Of a stretch of 64,000 nt of DNA, positions 46,605 to 54,934 are shown piece by piece (position 1 is the first letter of the stretch; the number at the start of each line of letters is the position of its first letter). Location: the NCBI GenBank assembly GCA_944322325.1, contig CALUOQ010000001.1, positions 310,001-374,000 on the forward strand, in the 5' to 3' direction. The position numbers and the translations under genes are program-made. The DNA comes from an uncultured Alloprevotella sp. (GTDB lineage: Bacteria > Bacteroidota > Bacteroidia > Bacteroidales > Bacteroidaceae). Under the pieces are notes generated by a model that did no database searches, had not been told where the DNA came from, and saw nothing but the letters and a program-made list of their open reading frames with translations.

Positions 46605-48977
46605 TTACGGCTCGAGCGTGCGGGTGATTTCGTCGAGCAGCACAGCGTAGTGGGCGCGCGTCTCGGCGTCGGCCGCACTGGCGGAAACCGTGCGCAGGCG
46701 TTTTTGCAGGCGGTTAAGCTCGCCCAGGGCTGGCGCTTTCTCGTAGGAGCCAAGGCCACGACCCTGATACAGGCCGATAAGATTACGCACATAAATGCCC
46801 TGCATGACGCGGCGGTAGGACGTCGGTTTTTGGCCGGACCACATTTCCTTGCACAGCCTGTCGGTCATTTCCGTCAGGTACTCGGCCACGGGGAACTCGT
46901 CGTTCAGACCCGAGATGAAGTACGACGACATCATGCGGCTCAGCACCGAGTTGCCCAGCGACTCCGTCAGGTTCTGCGGCGAGTTGGTCAGGCGCAGGAT
47001 GAAGTCGCCCTCGCGCAACCAGGTCGGCTCGGTGAACACCTGCTCGTCGATGAAGTCGAGCGCGGCGAGCTGCTTCTCGCGCGGATTGGGCGTGTAGACG
47101 GGGCCGGACTCGCTCACGGTTTTATAGTCGATGTACGTGCCGCCCACGTAGTTGGCCACGTGGTTCATGTAGCGGAGGTACTGCGTACGAATCTGGCTGT
47201 ACATCTCGCTCAGATTGCGCCCGTGGATGTCGTTGGGCTCGAAGGTCCACTCGGGCAGCTGTTTCATCATGCGCTTAAGGTTGAGCAAGCCGTAGCCGCT
47301 GGCCTTGACAGCGTCGTCGCCGAGGTCCTCGGTCTGACAGCGCGGATCGCGATAACGGTTGGTCTCGCCGTCACCGAACCAAAGGCGACGGTTGCCGTTG
47401 AGGTTAGCCTTGACCAGTTTTTCGAGCTCATAGTGGTCGCTCTCGCTGTCGTAGGCGTCAAACATAGGAGTGTAACCCCACTTGATGGCCCACTTGTCGT
47501 AGTCGCCGATGCGCGGGAAAATGCCCTTGCGGCTGATGCCGTCACCAGGCTGGGCCACGTAGTTAAAGCGGGCGTAGTCCATGATAGAGGGAGTATGCCC
47601 GTTGGCCTCCACCCAGGCTTTGGAACGCAGACTGTCGACGGGCACCGTGCTGCTGGAGCCGAAGTTGTGACGGAGTCCGAGCGTGTGGCCCACCTCGTGC
47701 GAGGAGACGAAACGGATAAGGTTGCCCATCAGCTCCTCGTCGTACTTCATTTTCTGGGCCGCCTCGTCGATGCTTCCGGCCTGGATCATGTACCAATCAT
47801 GAACGAGTTTCATCACATTGTGGTACCAACAGATGTGGCTCTCGATGATTTCGCCCGAACGGGGGTCGTGCACGTTGGGACCGTAGGCGTTCTCGATGGG
47901 CGAGGCAAGGTAGCGGATAACCGAGTAGCGGGCATCCTCCATACTCATGGTGGAGTCGTTCTCCGGCCATTCGAGGGCGTAAATCGCATTCTTGAACCCG
48001 GCTTGCTCGAAAGCCACCTGCCAGTCGTTGACGCCCTGAATGAGATACTTGCGCCACTGCTTGGGCGTCGCGGGGTCGATGTAGTAAACGATGGGCTTCT
48101 TCGGCTCGACCAGCTCGCCGCGCTTCATTTTCTCCATGTCGGCCGAGTCTTTCGGCTCAAGGCGCCAGCGCGTGATGAAGCGGCGCGGCTCCACCTGCTG
48201 TTGCTCGTCGGAGAAATAGGTGTAATCGTCCGAGAAGTAACCGACGCGCGGGTCGAAATAGCGGGCCAGCATGGGGGTCTCAGGCAGCAGGACGAACGAG
48301 ATGTTCAGGCCGATGGTGGCGCGGCCCGTGGCCCGCGTGGCAATGAGCGACGACGTGGGCAGGCTGCTGAACGTCTTGACGGTGCGTATCTCGGTGTTCA
48401 TCGGGAACGTCTTTATCGACTCGATGAACGACTGGTCACCCAGCATGGCCGACAGGCCCCACATGCGCTTGTAGCTGGCGGGAAGGCCGATGGCGGCGTT
48501 GTCCTCGCTGAAAAACTTGGCGACGTTGACCTTGTACATGCCGTCCTTGTGCGACTCTACCTTAAAGGCGCCGATGACGGGATTTTCGTTGCTGATGACG
48601 ATGGCGCGGTTGATGGCGTCGGTCGAGTCGGCCGTATTGACGAGCAGGTCGGCGCGCAACAGCAGCTTATCGCCCGTCGGGGCTACCTGCCAGTAAACGG
48701 TTTGCTGGTTTACCTGCTCGCCGGCGAACTTACCGCAATTGGCGGGCGTCGCCGTGAAGCGCGTCGTCGTCAGGAACTTACGGCCAACGAGCGAGTCGGG
48801 AATTTCGAAGAACCAGTTCTCGCCGCTTTTCGTCACGGTGAACAGGCCTTTCTGCGTGGTCTCCTTGGGTTTGGCCGTAGCGGCGGCCGTTTCGGTCTTT
48901 TTCTTTTTACGTCGTGCGTCGGCCGGGGCAGGAGCCAAGAGGCCGGCAGCCAGCACAATCAACAAGATTTTTTTCAT
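46605..48977 (-). CDS. Secreted zinc-dependent metalloprotease (DUF5117/DUF4953 type)
   Basis: 790 aa. A signal peptide covers about 1-21 (ending APADA). The zinc site is H427-EVGH-431 in HEVGHTLGLRHNFG, the metzincin-like HExxHxxGxxH pattern; a conserved SIMDYARFNY follows in place of a Met-turn. The N-terminal beta region (FLTTTRFTATP) and C-terminal helical region match the large exported Bacteroidetes proteases. Substrate is unknown. The AT-rich motif at 48984-48999 stands just before the start codon. It is a single-gene unit. Confidence 0.9.
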   Translation of the reverse strand: MKKILLIVLAAGLLAPAPADARRKKKKTETAAATAKPKETTQKGLFTVTKSGENWFFEIPDSLVGRKFLTTTRFTATPANCGKFAGEQVNQQTVYWQVAPTGDKLLLRADLLVNTADSTDAINRAIVISNENPVIGAFKVESHKDGMYKVNVAKFFSEDNAAIGLPASYKRMWGLSAMLGDQSFIESIKTFPMNTEIRTVKTFSSLPTSSLIATRATGRATIGLNISFVLLPETPMLARYFDPRVGYFSDDYTYFSDEQQQVEPRRFITRWRLEPKDSADMEKMKRGELVEPKKPIVYYIDPATPKQWRKYLIQGVNDWQVAFEQAGFKNAIYALEWPENDSTMSMEDARYSVIRYLASPIENAYGPNVHDPRSGEIIESHICWYHNVMKLVHDWYMIQAGSIDEAAQKMKYDEELMGNLIRFVSSHEVGHTLGLRHNFGSSSTVPVDSLRSKAWVEANGHTPSIMDYARFNYVAQPGDGISRKGIFPRIGDYDKWAIKWGYTPMFDAYDSESDHYELEKLVKANLNGNRRLWFGDGETNRYRDPRCQTEDLGDDAVKASGYGLLNLKRMMKQLPEWTFEPNDIHGRNLSEMYSQIRTQYLRYMNHVANYVGGTYIDYKTVSESGPVYTPNPREKQLAALDFIDEQVFTEPTWLREGDFILRLTNSPQNLTESLGNSVLSRMMSSYFISGLNDEFPVAEYLTEMTDRLCKEMWSGQKPTSYRRVMQGIYVRNLIGLYQGRGLGSYEKAPALGELNRLQKRLRTVSASAADAETRAHYAVLLDEITRTLEP

Positions 48978-48983
48978 AGACAG

Positions 48984-48999
48984 TTATTTAATAATGTGT
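48984..48999 (-). other. AT-rich ACACATTA motif, copy 5 (metalloprotease start)
   Basis: The minus strand reads ACACATTATTAAATAA, ending 7 bases before the metalloprotease ATG. Confidence 0.5.
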
Positions 49000-49013
49000 A
49001 AGTACAGACTGTG

Positions 49014-49712
49014 TCAGACTGAGGTCAGCACGCGCACGAACGCCTCGAACGACGCGTCAAGCCGACCGTGCTCGTAGGGGTGCAGGCGGAGCGAGAACTG
49101 GCCCGCCACTCCCGCAAGGCCGAAATACTGCTTGAGCAGGGCGGCCAAGTTGAACGACAGTCGGTCGCCGCGCTGCGCGAGCAGGCCACAATACTTGCGG
49201 ACGAGCCCGGGGTCGTCGAGCGCCTGTAGCTGACGGAAGAGCAGGAAGTAACAAACCTTGCCACCGGCCCGGAAGAGGTAGACGACGCGCGCCGCCGGCT
49301 CGGTGCCGAACAGGTCGAGCAGCGTCACGGCCTCAGCGGGCGTACGCAGCAGCGGGAGCAATGCCTCGAGCGTTTTGCGCCGGTCGACGGGCGTGGCTTC
49401 CGTCGCGGCGAACCGGCGCAGCACGCGGTGCGCCACGTCGAGCCGGCCGTCGCCATAAAGGGTCGCAGCCGCTTTCAGGAAAGTCCCGAGATAGGCTTTC
49501 GGATTGTGCGGCACGACGGCAGCGAACACCGTCCAGTACGCCTCGCCCGACAGGCGGGGCAGCAGTGTCTCCGAGAGCAGGTAACCCGCCGTGCGGAAGT
49601 CGGTCGCGCCGAGCGCGTCAAGGCTGGCCAGCAAGCCGGCGGTATCGCCGGCCGCAAGAAAGCGCTCCAGGCGTTCCTCAAGGGCCGGATTGTGACGCCG
49701 CAGGCTACCCAT
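49014..49712 (-). CDS. Helical protein of unknown function
   Basis: 232 aa. The frame is open far upstream into rlmD, but MGSLRRHNPALEERLERFL at 49712 is the sensible start and overlaps the rlmD stop by 8 bases. The sequence is a string of amphipathic helices (LLASLDALGATDFRTAGYLL, LGTFLKAAATLYGDGRLDV), similar to TPR or HEAT-like scaffolds, with no catalytic motif or signal peptide. I do not recognise the family. Coupling to rlmD suggests a role with rRNA modification or simple co-expression. Confidence 0.75.
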   Translation of the reverse strand: MGSLRRHNPALEERLERFLAAGDTAGLLASLDALGATDFRTAGYLLSETLLPRLSGEAYWTVFAAVVPHNPKAYLGTFLKAAATLYGDGRLDVAHRVLRRFAATEATPVDRRKTLEALLPLLRTPAEAVTLLDLFGTEPAARVVYLFRAGGKVCYFLLFRQLQALDDPGLVRKYCGLLAQRGDRLSFNLAALLKQYFGLAGVAGQFSLRLHPYEHGRLDASFEAFVRVLTSV

Positions 49713-51132
49713 CGCGCCGCGTGAGCAGCACCACGTTTTCCACATGGTGCGTTTGGGGGAACATGTCGACGGGCTGCACGGCCTCGACCTTATAGGCCGC
49801 GTCGAGCAGTTGCAGGTCGCGGGCCTGCGTCGCCGGGTTGCAGCTGACGTAGACGATGCGGCGCGGCGCGGCCAGCAGGATGGTCTGCACCACGTCAGCG
49901 TGCATTCCGGCGCGCGGTGGGTCGGTGATGACCACGTCGGGCCGGCCGTGTTCGGCGACAAACTCGGGCGTGAGCAGGTCCTTCATGTCGCCGGCGAAGA
50001 AAGCGGTCTTCGCGTCCAGGCCGTTGAGGCGCGCGTTTTCCTTGGCGTCCTCGATGGCTTCCGGCACGTACTCGATGCCTATGACTTTGCGCGCCTGTCC
50101 GGCCACGAAGTTCGCGATGGTCCCGGTGCCCGTGTAGAGATCGTAGACCAGTTCGCCGCCGGTCAGTCCGGCGAAGCGGCGCGCCACCTTGTAGAGCTCG
50201 TAAGCCTGGGCGGAGTTCGTCTGATAAAAACTCTTGGGCCCGACCTTGAAGCGCAGCCCCTCCATTTCTTCGAAGATAAAGCCCGTGCCGCTGAACGTAG
50301 CGACGTCGAGGTCGCCGATAGTGTCGTTACACTTCTGATTATTGACATAAAGCAGCGACGTTATCTCGGGGAACGTCTCGTGCAGATGGGCGAGGAGCTC
50401 CATGGCCTGCCGGCGCTCGTCGTCCTGCCGCCAGCAGAACTGCATGAGCAACATGAGCTCGCCGGTGGTCGACGTGCGTATCATCATGTTCCGCAGCAGT
50501 CCCTCCTGCTGCCGGAGGTCGAAGAAAGTCAGTCCGTGGTCGAGGGCATAGCTGCGGATGTCGTTGCGGATGCGGTTGCAGACGTCGTCCATGAGGTGAC
50601 AGCACTCGATGTCGAGTATCTTGTCGAACGCGCCGGGGATGTGGAACCCCACGGCGTTCATCTGGTCGAACACTTCGCCTGAGGCTATCTGCCCGGCGGT
50701 GAGCCACTTTTTATTGGAAAAGCCGAACTCGAGCTTGTTGCGGTAGGCGCGCGTACGCACACTGCCCAGGATGGGGCTGACGGGCGGCAGCTCGACCTTG
50801 CCTATACGGGTGAGGGCATCGACCACCTGCTGCTGCTTGTAGCGGAGCTGCTCTTCATAGGGCAGACACTGCCACTTGCATCCGCCACACACGCCGAAGT
50901 GCTGGCAGAACGGCTCGGCGCGCTTCTCGGAGTAGTGATGGAAGCGCACGGCTTCGGCTTCGGCGTAATGGTGCTTCTTGCGGCGCACCTGAAGGTCGAC
51001 CACGTCGCCCGGAACGACGTAGGGGACAAACACGACGAAGTCGTCAACGCGGGCCAGGGCTTTGCCTTCAGCGGCGACGTCGGTGATGGTGATGTTTTCG
51101 AGCAGGGGGAGTTCTTTCTTCTTGCGGGCCAT
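49705..51132 (-). CDS. rlmD: 23S rRNA (uracil-C5)-methyltransferase, RlmD/RumA family
   Basis: 475 aa. A TRAM domain covers about 1-60. The iron-sulfur cysteines lie in CQHFGVCGGCKWQC. The SAM-binding domain has VYDLYTGTGTIANFV and GIEYVPEAIEDAKENA. DPPRAGMH and VYVSCNPATQARDL contain the catalytic region with its nucleophilic Cys. It methylates a uracil in 23S rRNA; which uracil cannot be told from sequence. MARKKKELPLLEN is taken as start, two codons inside the longest frame. Confidence 0.92.
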   Translation of the reverse strand: MARKKKELPLLENITITDVAAEGKALARVDDFVVFVPYVVPGDVVDLQVRRKKHHYAEAEAVRFHHYSEKRAEPFCQHFGVCGGCKWQCLPYEEQLRYKQQQVVDALTRIGKVELPPVSPILGSVRTRAYRNKLEFGFSNKKWLTAGQIASGEVFDQMNAVGFHIPGAFDKILDIECCHLMDDVCNRIRNDIRSYALDHGLTFFDLRQQEGLLRNMMIRTSTTGELMLLMQFCWRQDDERRQAMELLAHLHETFPEITSLLYVNNQKCNDTIGDLDVATFSGTGFIFEEMEGLRFKVGPKSFYQTNSAQAYELYKVARRFAGLTGGELVYDLYTGTGTIANFVAGQARKVIGIEYVPEAIEDAKENARLNGLDAKTAFFAGDMKDLLTPEFVAEHGRPDVVITDPPRAGMHADVVQTILLAAPRRIVYVSCNPATQARDLQLLDAAYKVEAVQPVDMFPQTHHVENVVLLTRRDG

Positions 51133-51197
51133 GTTCATTAACTGTTATGGCAGCAAAGTTAAGGATAAATGTACAAGCCGCCAAACGACGGGCGGCG

Positions 51198-52256
51198 TTA
51201 ACGCGAAAGGCGCTCGTAGAGCAGGGAGACAAGGCGCGGCACGGCGTAGTCGGCACGGCGCGGCTCGGGCACACTGACGAAGCCTTCGGGCACGCGGTCG
51301 AGCCGCGGCAGGGTCAGCGCATAGAAGTCGGCCCGCAGCACGCGGTGGGTCAGCACGTGGCGGACGTCGCGCGCCACGCAGCGCCAGGTGCCCCGTTCCG
51401 CACCGAGGACGGCGACGGCCGGCGACGCCAGCACTTCGGGCTCCGTGGGGCGATGGTCGAACTCCAGCAACAGGGGCTCGTAGAGGCCGGCCCAGATGTC
51501 GCCGGCACCACGGCGGTGGAGCAGCACGTTGCCCTGCACATTAATATATATATAGGCGAGGAAGCGTTCGGCCACCTGTGTGCGCCGCGCCTTTACGGGC
51601 AGTTCGTCCACCCGCCCAGCCTGAAGGGCCTGGCAGCCGGCCGCAAGGGGACAACCGTCGCAGTGGGGCGAACGAGGGGTGCACTGAAGGGCGCCGAAGT
51701 CCATGACGGCCTGATTGTAGAGGCCGGGACGCCGGCGGTCGAGCAGAGCGTCGGCGGCCTCGGCGAAACGGCGCCGGCCGGCGGTGGTGTCGATTGGCGT
51801 GTCGAGACCCAGGTAGCGAGCCAGGACGCGATAGACATTGCCGTCGACGACGGCATAGGGCTGGTCGTAGGCGATGGAGCAAATGGCCGCCGCCGTGTAG
51901 TCGCCCACACCGCGCAGGGTGCGCACACCGGCGTAGTCGCGCGGGAAACCGCCCTGCGCCACCACCGCGCGGGCGGCCGCGTGGAGATTGCGGGCGCGGG
52001 AGTAGTAGCCCAACCCCTGCCAGGCGCGCAACACGTCGTCCTCAGTGGCAGCGGCGAGGTCCCGGACCGTGGGAAAGCGCTCCATGAAGCGTCGGTAGTA
52101 GTCGTAGCCCTGCGCCACGCGCGTCTGCTGCAAAATAATCTCGGACACCCACACACGGTAAGGGTCGCGCGTGCCGCGCCAAGGCAGGTCGCGCCGGTGG
52201 TCGGCGTACCACGCCTCGAGGGCAAGGGCGAAGGGATGGGTGACGGTATCGGTCAT
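51198..52256 (-). CDS. mutY: A/G-specific adenine DNA glycosylase
   Basis: 352 aa. It removes A opposite 8-oxoG. The catalytic Glu39 lies in VWVSEIILQQTRV. The helix-hairpin-helix and catalytic Asp are in LRGVGDYTAAAI and PYAVVDGNVYRVLARYLG. The iron-sulfur cluster cysteines are in CTPRSPHCDGCPLAAGC. The C-terminal third is the NUDIX-like MutT domain that reads 8-oxoG. The codons for AYIYINV at the domain junction are unusually AT-rich and form an ACACATTA-type motif on the plus strand. Confidence 0.95.
   Translation of the reverse strand: MTDTVTHPFALALEAWYADHRRDLPWRGTRDPYRVWVSEIILQQTRVAQGYDYYRRFMERFPTVRDLAAATEDDVLRAWQGLGYYSRARNLHAAARAVVAQGGFPRDYAGVRTLRGVGDYTAAAICSIAYDQPYAVVDGNVYRVLARYLGLDTPIDTTAGRRRFAEAADALLDRRRPGLYNQAVMDFGALQCTPRSPHCDGCPLAAGCQALQAGRVDELPVKARRTQVAERFLAYIYINVQGNVLLHRRGAGDIWAGLYEPLLLEFDHRPTEPEVLASPAVAVLGAERGTWRCVARDVRHVLTHRVLRADFYALTLPRLDRVPEGFVSVPEPRRADYAVPRLVSLLYERLSR
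51537..51554 (+). other. AT-rich CACATTA motif, copy 6 (inside mutY)
   Basis: The plus strand reads CACATTAATATATATATA within mutY codons for Y-I-Y-I-N-V, including a rare ATA isoleucine codon. It is antisense to mutY. Confidence 0.45.
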
Positions 52257-52329
52257 GGGCGGAACGGGGACACACGGCGGACTGCCCCCACCGCAAAGGG
52301 GAGGGACCGCCCGCCGGAAATGCGTAAGG

Positions 52330-53382
52330 TCAATGGAAAAGCCTGATGCGCTGCTCCTCGGAGAGCTTGCATATCAGCAGGACGTCGTCCTTCTCCACCA
52401 CGACGTAGCCGTCCAGTCCCTGAATGACGACGCGCTTCTCCTGCGTGGTGTGGACGATGCAGTTGTTCGTCTCGTAGAGGTCGATGTGCTCGCCGATGCA
52501 GGCATTGCCGTGCAGGTCCTGCTTGCTCTGCGCGCGGAGGGAGCTCCAAGAGCCCAGGTCGCTCCATCCGAACTTGGCAGGGTAGACGAAGATTTCCTCA
52601 GCCTTCTCCATGATGGCGTAGTCGACGGAGATGTTCTCGCAGGCGGGGAAGCCGTCGTCGATGGCCGCCTGCTCGTCGGGTGTGCCGTAGACGGGCAGGA
52701 GACTCTCGAAGAAGCGGGCCATCTCGGGGCAGTAGACGCGAAACGCATTGACGATGGTCGTGACGCTCCAGAAAAAGATGCCGGAATTCCAGAAGTAGTT
52801 GGGCTCCTTGATGTAGCCCTCGGCCACGTCGAGGGAGGGTTTCTCGCGAAAACTGTCGACGCGGAAAATGTTCTTCATGCGCAGGGAGGAATGGCTCAAG
52901 TCGGCCTCGATGTAGCCGTAGCCCGTCTCGGGACGGTCGGGGCGGATGCCGAGGGTGACGATGGCGTCGGTTTCGGCGGCAAACTCCATGCACTCCCCGA
53001 CGGCGGCGTGAAAGAGGTCGAGGTCGGTGACGACGTGGTCGCTCGGCGCCACGACGACGTTGGCCCGCGGGTTGAGTTTCTTTATCTTCCAGCTTACGTA
53101 GGCGATACACGGCGCCGTGTTGCGGCGGCAGGGCTCGAGCAGGATGTGGTCCTCCGCGAGGTCGGGCAACTGCTCCCGGACGAGGTCGTGGTAGGCGGCC
53201 GAAGTGACGACCCACACGTTTTCGGGCGGCACGAGGCCCTCGAAGCGCGACGCGGTCAGCTGGAGCAGCGTGCGCCCGCAGCCCAGCACGTCGAGAAACT
53301 GCTTGGGGCGCTCCTCGCTGCTCAGGGGCCAGAAGCGGCTGCCTGCGCCGCCTGCCATAATCACTAAATGGTTGTTCTTCAT
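52330..53382 (-). CDS. Mannose-1-phosphate guanylyltransferase
   Basis: 350 aa nucleotidyltransferase forming GDP-mannose from mannose-1-phosphate and GTP. The activator loop GGAGSRFWPLSSEERPKQFL at 11-30 is the family signature. LLEPCRRNTAPCIAY and VVAPSDHVVTD follow, and FSEKPSLD occurs as FREKPSLDVAEGYI. It is monofunctional (no C-terminal phosphomannose isomerase). GDP-mannose feeds capsule, O-antigen or protein glycosylation. It lies 23 bases downstream of the DUF1573 gene; the 73-base gap to mutY shows no strong terminator. Confidence 0.93.
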   Translation of the reverse strand: MKNNHLVIMAGGAGSRFWPLSSEERPKQFLDVLGCGRTLLQLTASRFEGLVPPENVWVVTSAAYHDLVREQLPDLAEDHILLEPCRRNTAPCIAYVSWKIKKLNPRANVVVAPSDHVVTDLDLFHAAVGECMEFAAETDAIVTLGIRPDRPETGYGYIEADLSHSSLRMKNIFRVDSFREKPSLDVAEGYIKEPNYFWNSGIFFWSVTTIVNAFRVYCPEMARFFESLLPVYGTPDEQAAIDDGFPACENISVDYAIMEKAEEIFVYPAKFGWSDLGSWSSLRAQSKQDLHGNACIGEHIDLYETNNCIVHTTQEKRVVIQGLDGYVVVEKDDVLLICKLSEEQRIRLFH

Positions 53383-53405
53383 AACGGACTGTGTGTTTGT
53401 TCGCT

Positions 53406-53783
53406 CTACTTGCCGGTCATGTTGCCTTCGATGAAGAGCAGCACCTTGCGGTTCTTCGCATTAGAGCGGATGGTGATGGCACTTTTCATTTTGCCCGGAA
53501 ATTTGCCCTTGCCGTCATAGACGACTTCGACGGTCCCCGTCTTGCCGGGCAGGACGGGCTCCTTCGTGTACGAGGCGACGGTGCAGCCGCACGACGTCAG
53601 CGCCTGGTGCACGATAAGGGGAGCGTCGCCTGTGTTGGTGAACGTGAAGACGCACGTCACGGGCTTCTTGTCGGAGAAAGTCCCGAAGTTGTGCGACGTC
53701 TTGCTGAACGTGATGACCGCCTTGGCCATCAGCCCTGTCGTACACACGAAAACCGCGAGCAACAGGGTTAAAAATCTTTTCAT
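53406..53783 (-). CDS. DUF1573 small exported protein
   Basis: 125 aa. A signal peptide covers about 1-21 (ending GLMAKA). The mature part is one beta-sandwich: KTSHNFGTFSDKKPVTCVFT is the typical DUF1573 opening and ALTSCGCTVASY holds the conserved CGC. These proteins are common as single exported domains in Bacteroidetes; function unknown, although the CxC pair recalls metal or thiol chemistry. TACATTTG at 53812-53819 is a probable -7 box. Confidence 0.88.
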   Translation of the reverse strand: MKRFLTLLLAVFVCTTGLMAKAVITFSKTSHNFGTFSDKKPVTCVFTFTNTGDAPLIVHQALTSCGCTVASYTKEPVLPGKTGTVEVVYDGKGKFPGKMKSAITIRSNAKNRKVLLFIEGNMTGK

Positions 53784-53811
53784 CGGTCCCGTTTATTTTT
53801 ATTACTCCTTG

Positions 53812-53819
53812 CAAATGTA
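53812..53819 (-). promoter_or_regulatory. -7 box of the DUF1573 gene
   Basis: The minus strand reads TACATTTG (TAnnTTTG), 28 bases before the ATG. The DNA between here and array E8 (53820-54072) shows no gene. Confidence 0.55.
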
Positions 53820-54072
53820 AATATATTGATTGAAATCGGTCCCGGCGGAGTGCCAAAAAATGCAGACTTTAACGTTGTAACCCCTCCGTCGGCGCCCGAA
53901 ACGAGGCCCAAAGCCCCGGCAGATCGCCGCAAAACCGGTCGGAACAGCAGCCGGCCGGACCGCATTCACGGGCAGGCAAGCCATGCACGGAGGCGCAACC
54001 CCTCACCTGGCGGCCGGGCGGAGAAAGACGCCACCTCCGGCGGCAACGCGCACCGGGGCTACACCCGTCCAG

Positions 54073-54173
54073 ACAAGTGTAGTCCCCGTTTTTCCTGTCG
54101 CTGCGACAGAAATTTCTATCGTAGTACTTGTTTTTCCTGTCGTAGCACTTGTTTTTCCCGTCGCCGTACCTGA
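54073..54173. repeat. 21/22-bp modular array E8
   Basis: Modules start at 54073 (ACAAGTGTAGTCCCC), 54095 (CTGTCGCTGCGACAG), 54116 (CTATCGTAGTACTTGT), 54137 (CTGTCGTAGCACTTGT) and 54158 (degenerate). Steps are 22, 21, 21 and 21 bp. Read in reverse complement it has the same module order as E3. It lies between the divergent DUF1573 gene and ruvC. Confidence 0.9.
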
Positions 54174-54258
54174 AGAACCGGAGATGGCGACGCTTGCTTC
54201 GGAGGGGCCATTGGCTGCATCGGCACGCCGGATGTTTCCGCGGTCGGGCAGGAAATCG

Positions 54259-54266
54259 TACCTTTG
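54259..54266 (+). promoter_or_regulatory. -7 box of ruvC
   Basis: TACCTTTG, 20 bases before the ruvC ATG. A TTTC stands near the -33 position. Array E8 ends about 85 bases upstream. Confidence 0.6.
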
Positions 54267-54286
54267 CGCCTACAAACGAGAAACGA

Positions 54287-54934
54287 ATGGCAACCTCCCA
54301 CCCTACGGCCGCCGCGCCGCGCGAAAAAGTGATACTCGGCATCGACCCGGGCACGAACGTGCTGGGCTACGGCGTGCTGCGCGTCGAGGGCAACCGCGCG
54401 CAGATGGAGGCCATGGGCGTCATCGACCTGCGCCGCTGCGCCGACCCCTACCTGAAGTTAGGGCGAATTTACGAGCGCGTAACGGGCGTCATCGATTCGT
54501 TCCTGCCCGACGAAATGGCCGTAGAGGCGCCCTTTTTCGGCAAGAACGCGCAAACCATGCTCAAGCTGGGACGCGCGCAGGGCGTAGCCATCGCCGCCGC
54601 CATCAGCCGCGACGTGCCCATCCACGAATATGCACCGATGAAAATCAAAATGGCCATCACGGGCAACGGGCAGGCCAGCAAGGAGCAGGTAGCCGCGCTG
54701 CTGAGGCGCGTGCTCCGCATCGAGGAGGACCGCCAGGTGCCCTTTCTCGACGCTACCGACGCACTGGCCGCAGCCTACTGCCACTTCCTCGAACAGGGAC
54801 GCGCCGCGCGCCTGGGCACCGCCGCGGGCGGCGCGCGCAGCTGGGCCGACTTCGTCAGGCAGAACCAGGACCGCGTGAGCCGGCCGGCGCGCGCCCGAAT
54901 CACTCCCGAACTATGCAAAAAATTATCGAAATAA
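54287..54934 (+). CDS. ruvC: Holliday junction endodeoxyribonuclease RuvC
   Basis: 215 aa, somewhat long because of a C-terminal basic tail. The four metal-binding acids are visible: D20 (LGIDPG), E80 (AVEAPFF), D155 and D158 ([11 protein letters not shown]). [12 protein letters not shown] and [13 protein letters not shown] are conserved DNA-contact regions. It resolves Holliday junctions with RuvAB, which is not in the window. Its last 22 bases overlap the start of the dual ABC ATPase gene. The in-frame extension upstream of ATG 54287 crosses the promoter. Confidence 0.95.
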   Translation: MATSHPTAAAPREKVILGIDPGTNVLGYGVLRVEGNRAQMEAMGVIDLRRCADPYLKLGRIYERVTGVIDSFLPDEMAVEAPFFGKNAQTMLKLGRAQGVAIAAAISRDVPIHEYAPMKIKMAITGNGQASKEQVAALLRRVLRIEEDRQVPFLDATDALAAAYCHFLEQGRAARLGTAAGGARSWADFVRQNQDRVSRPARARITPELCKKLSK

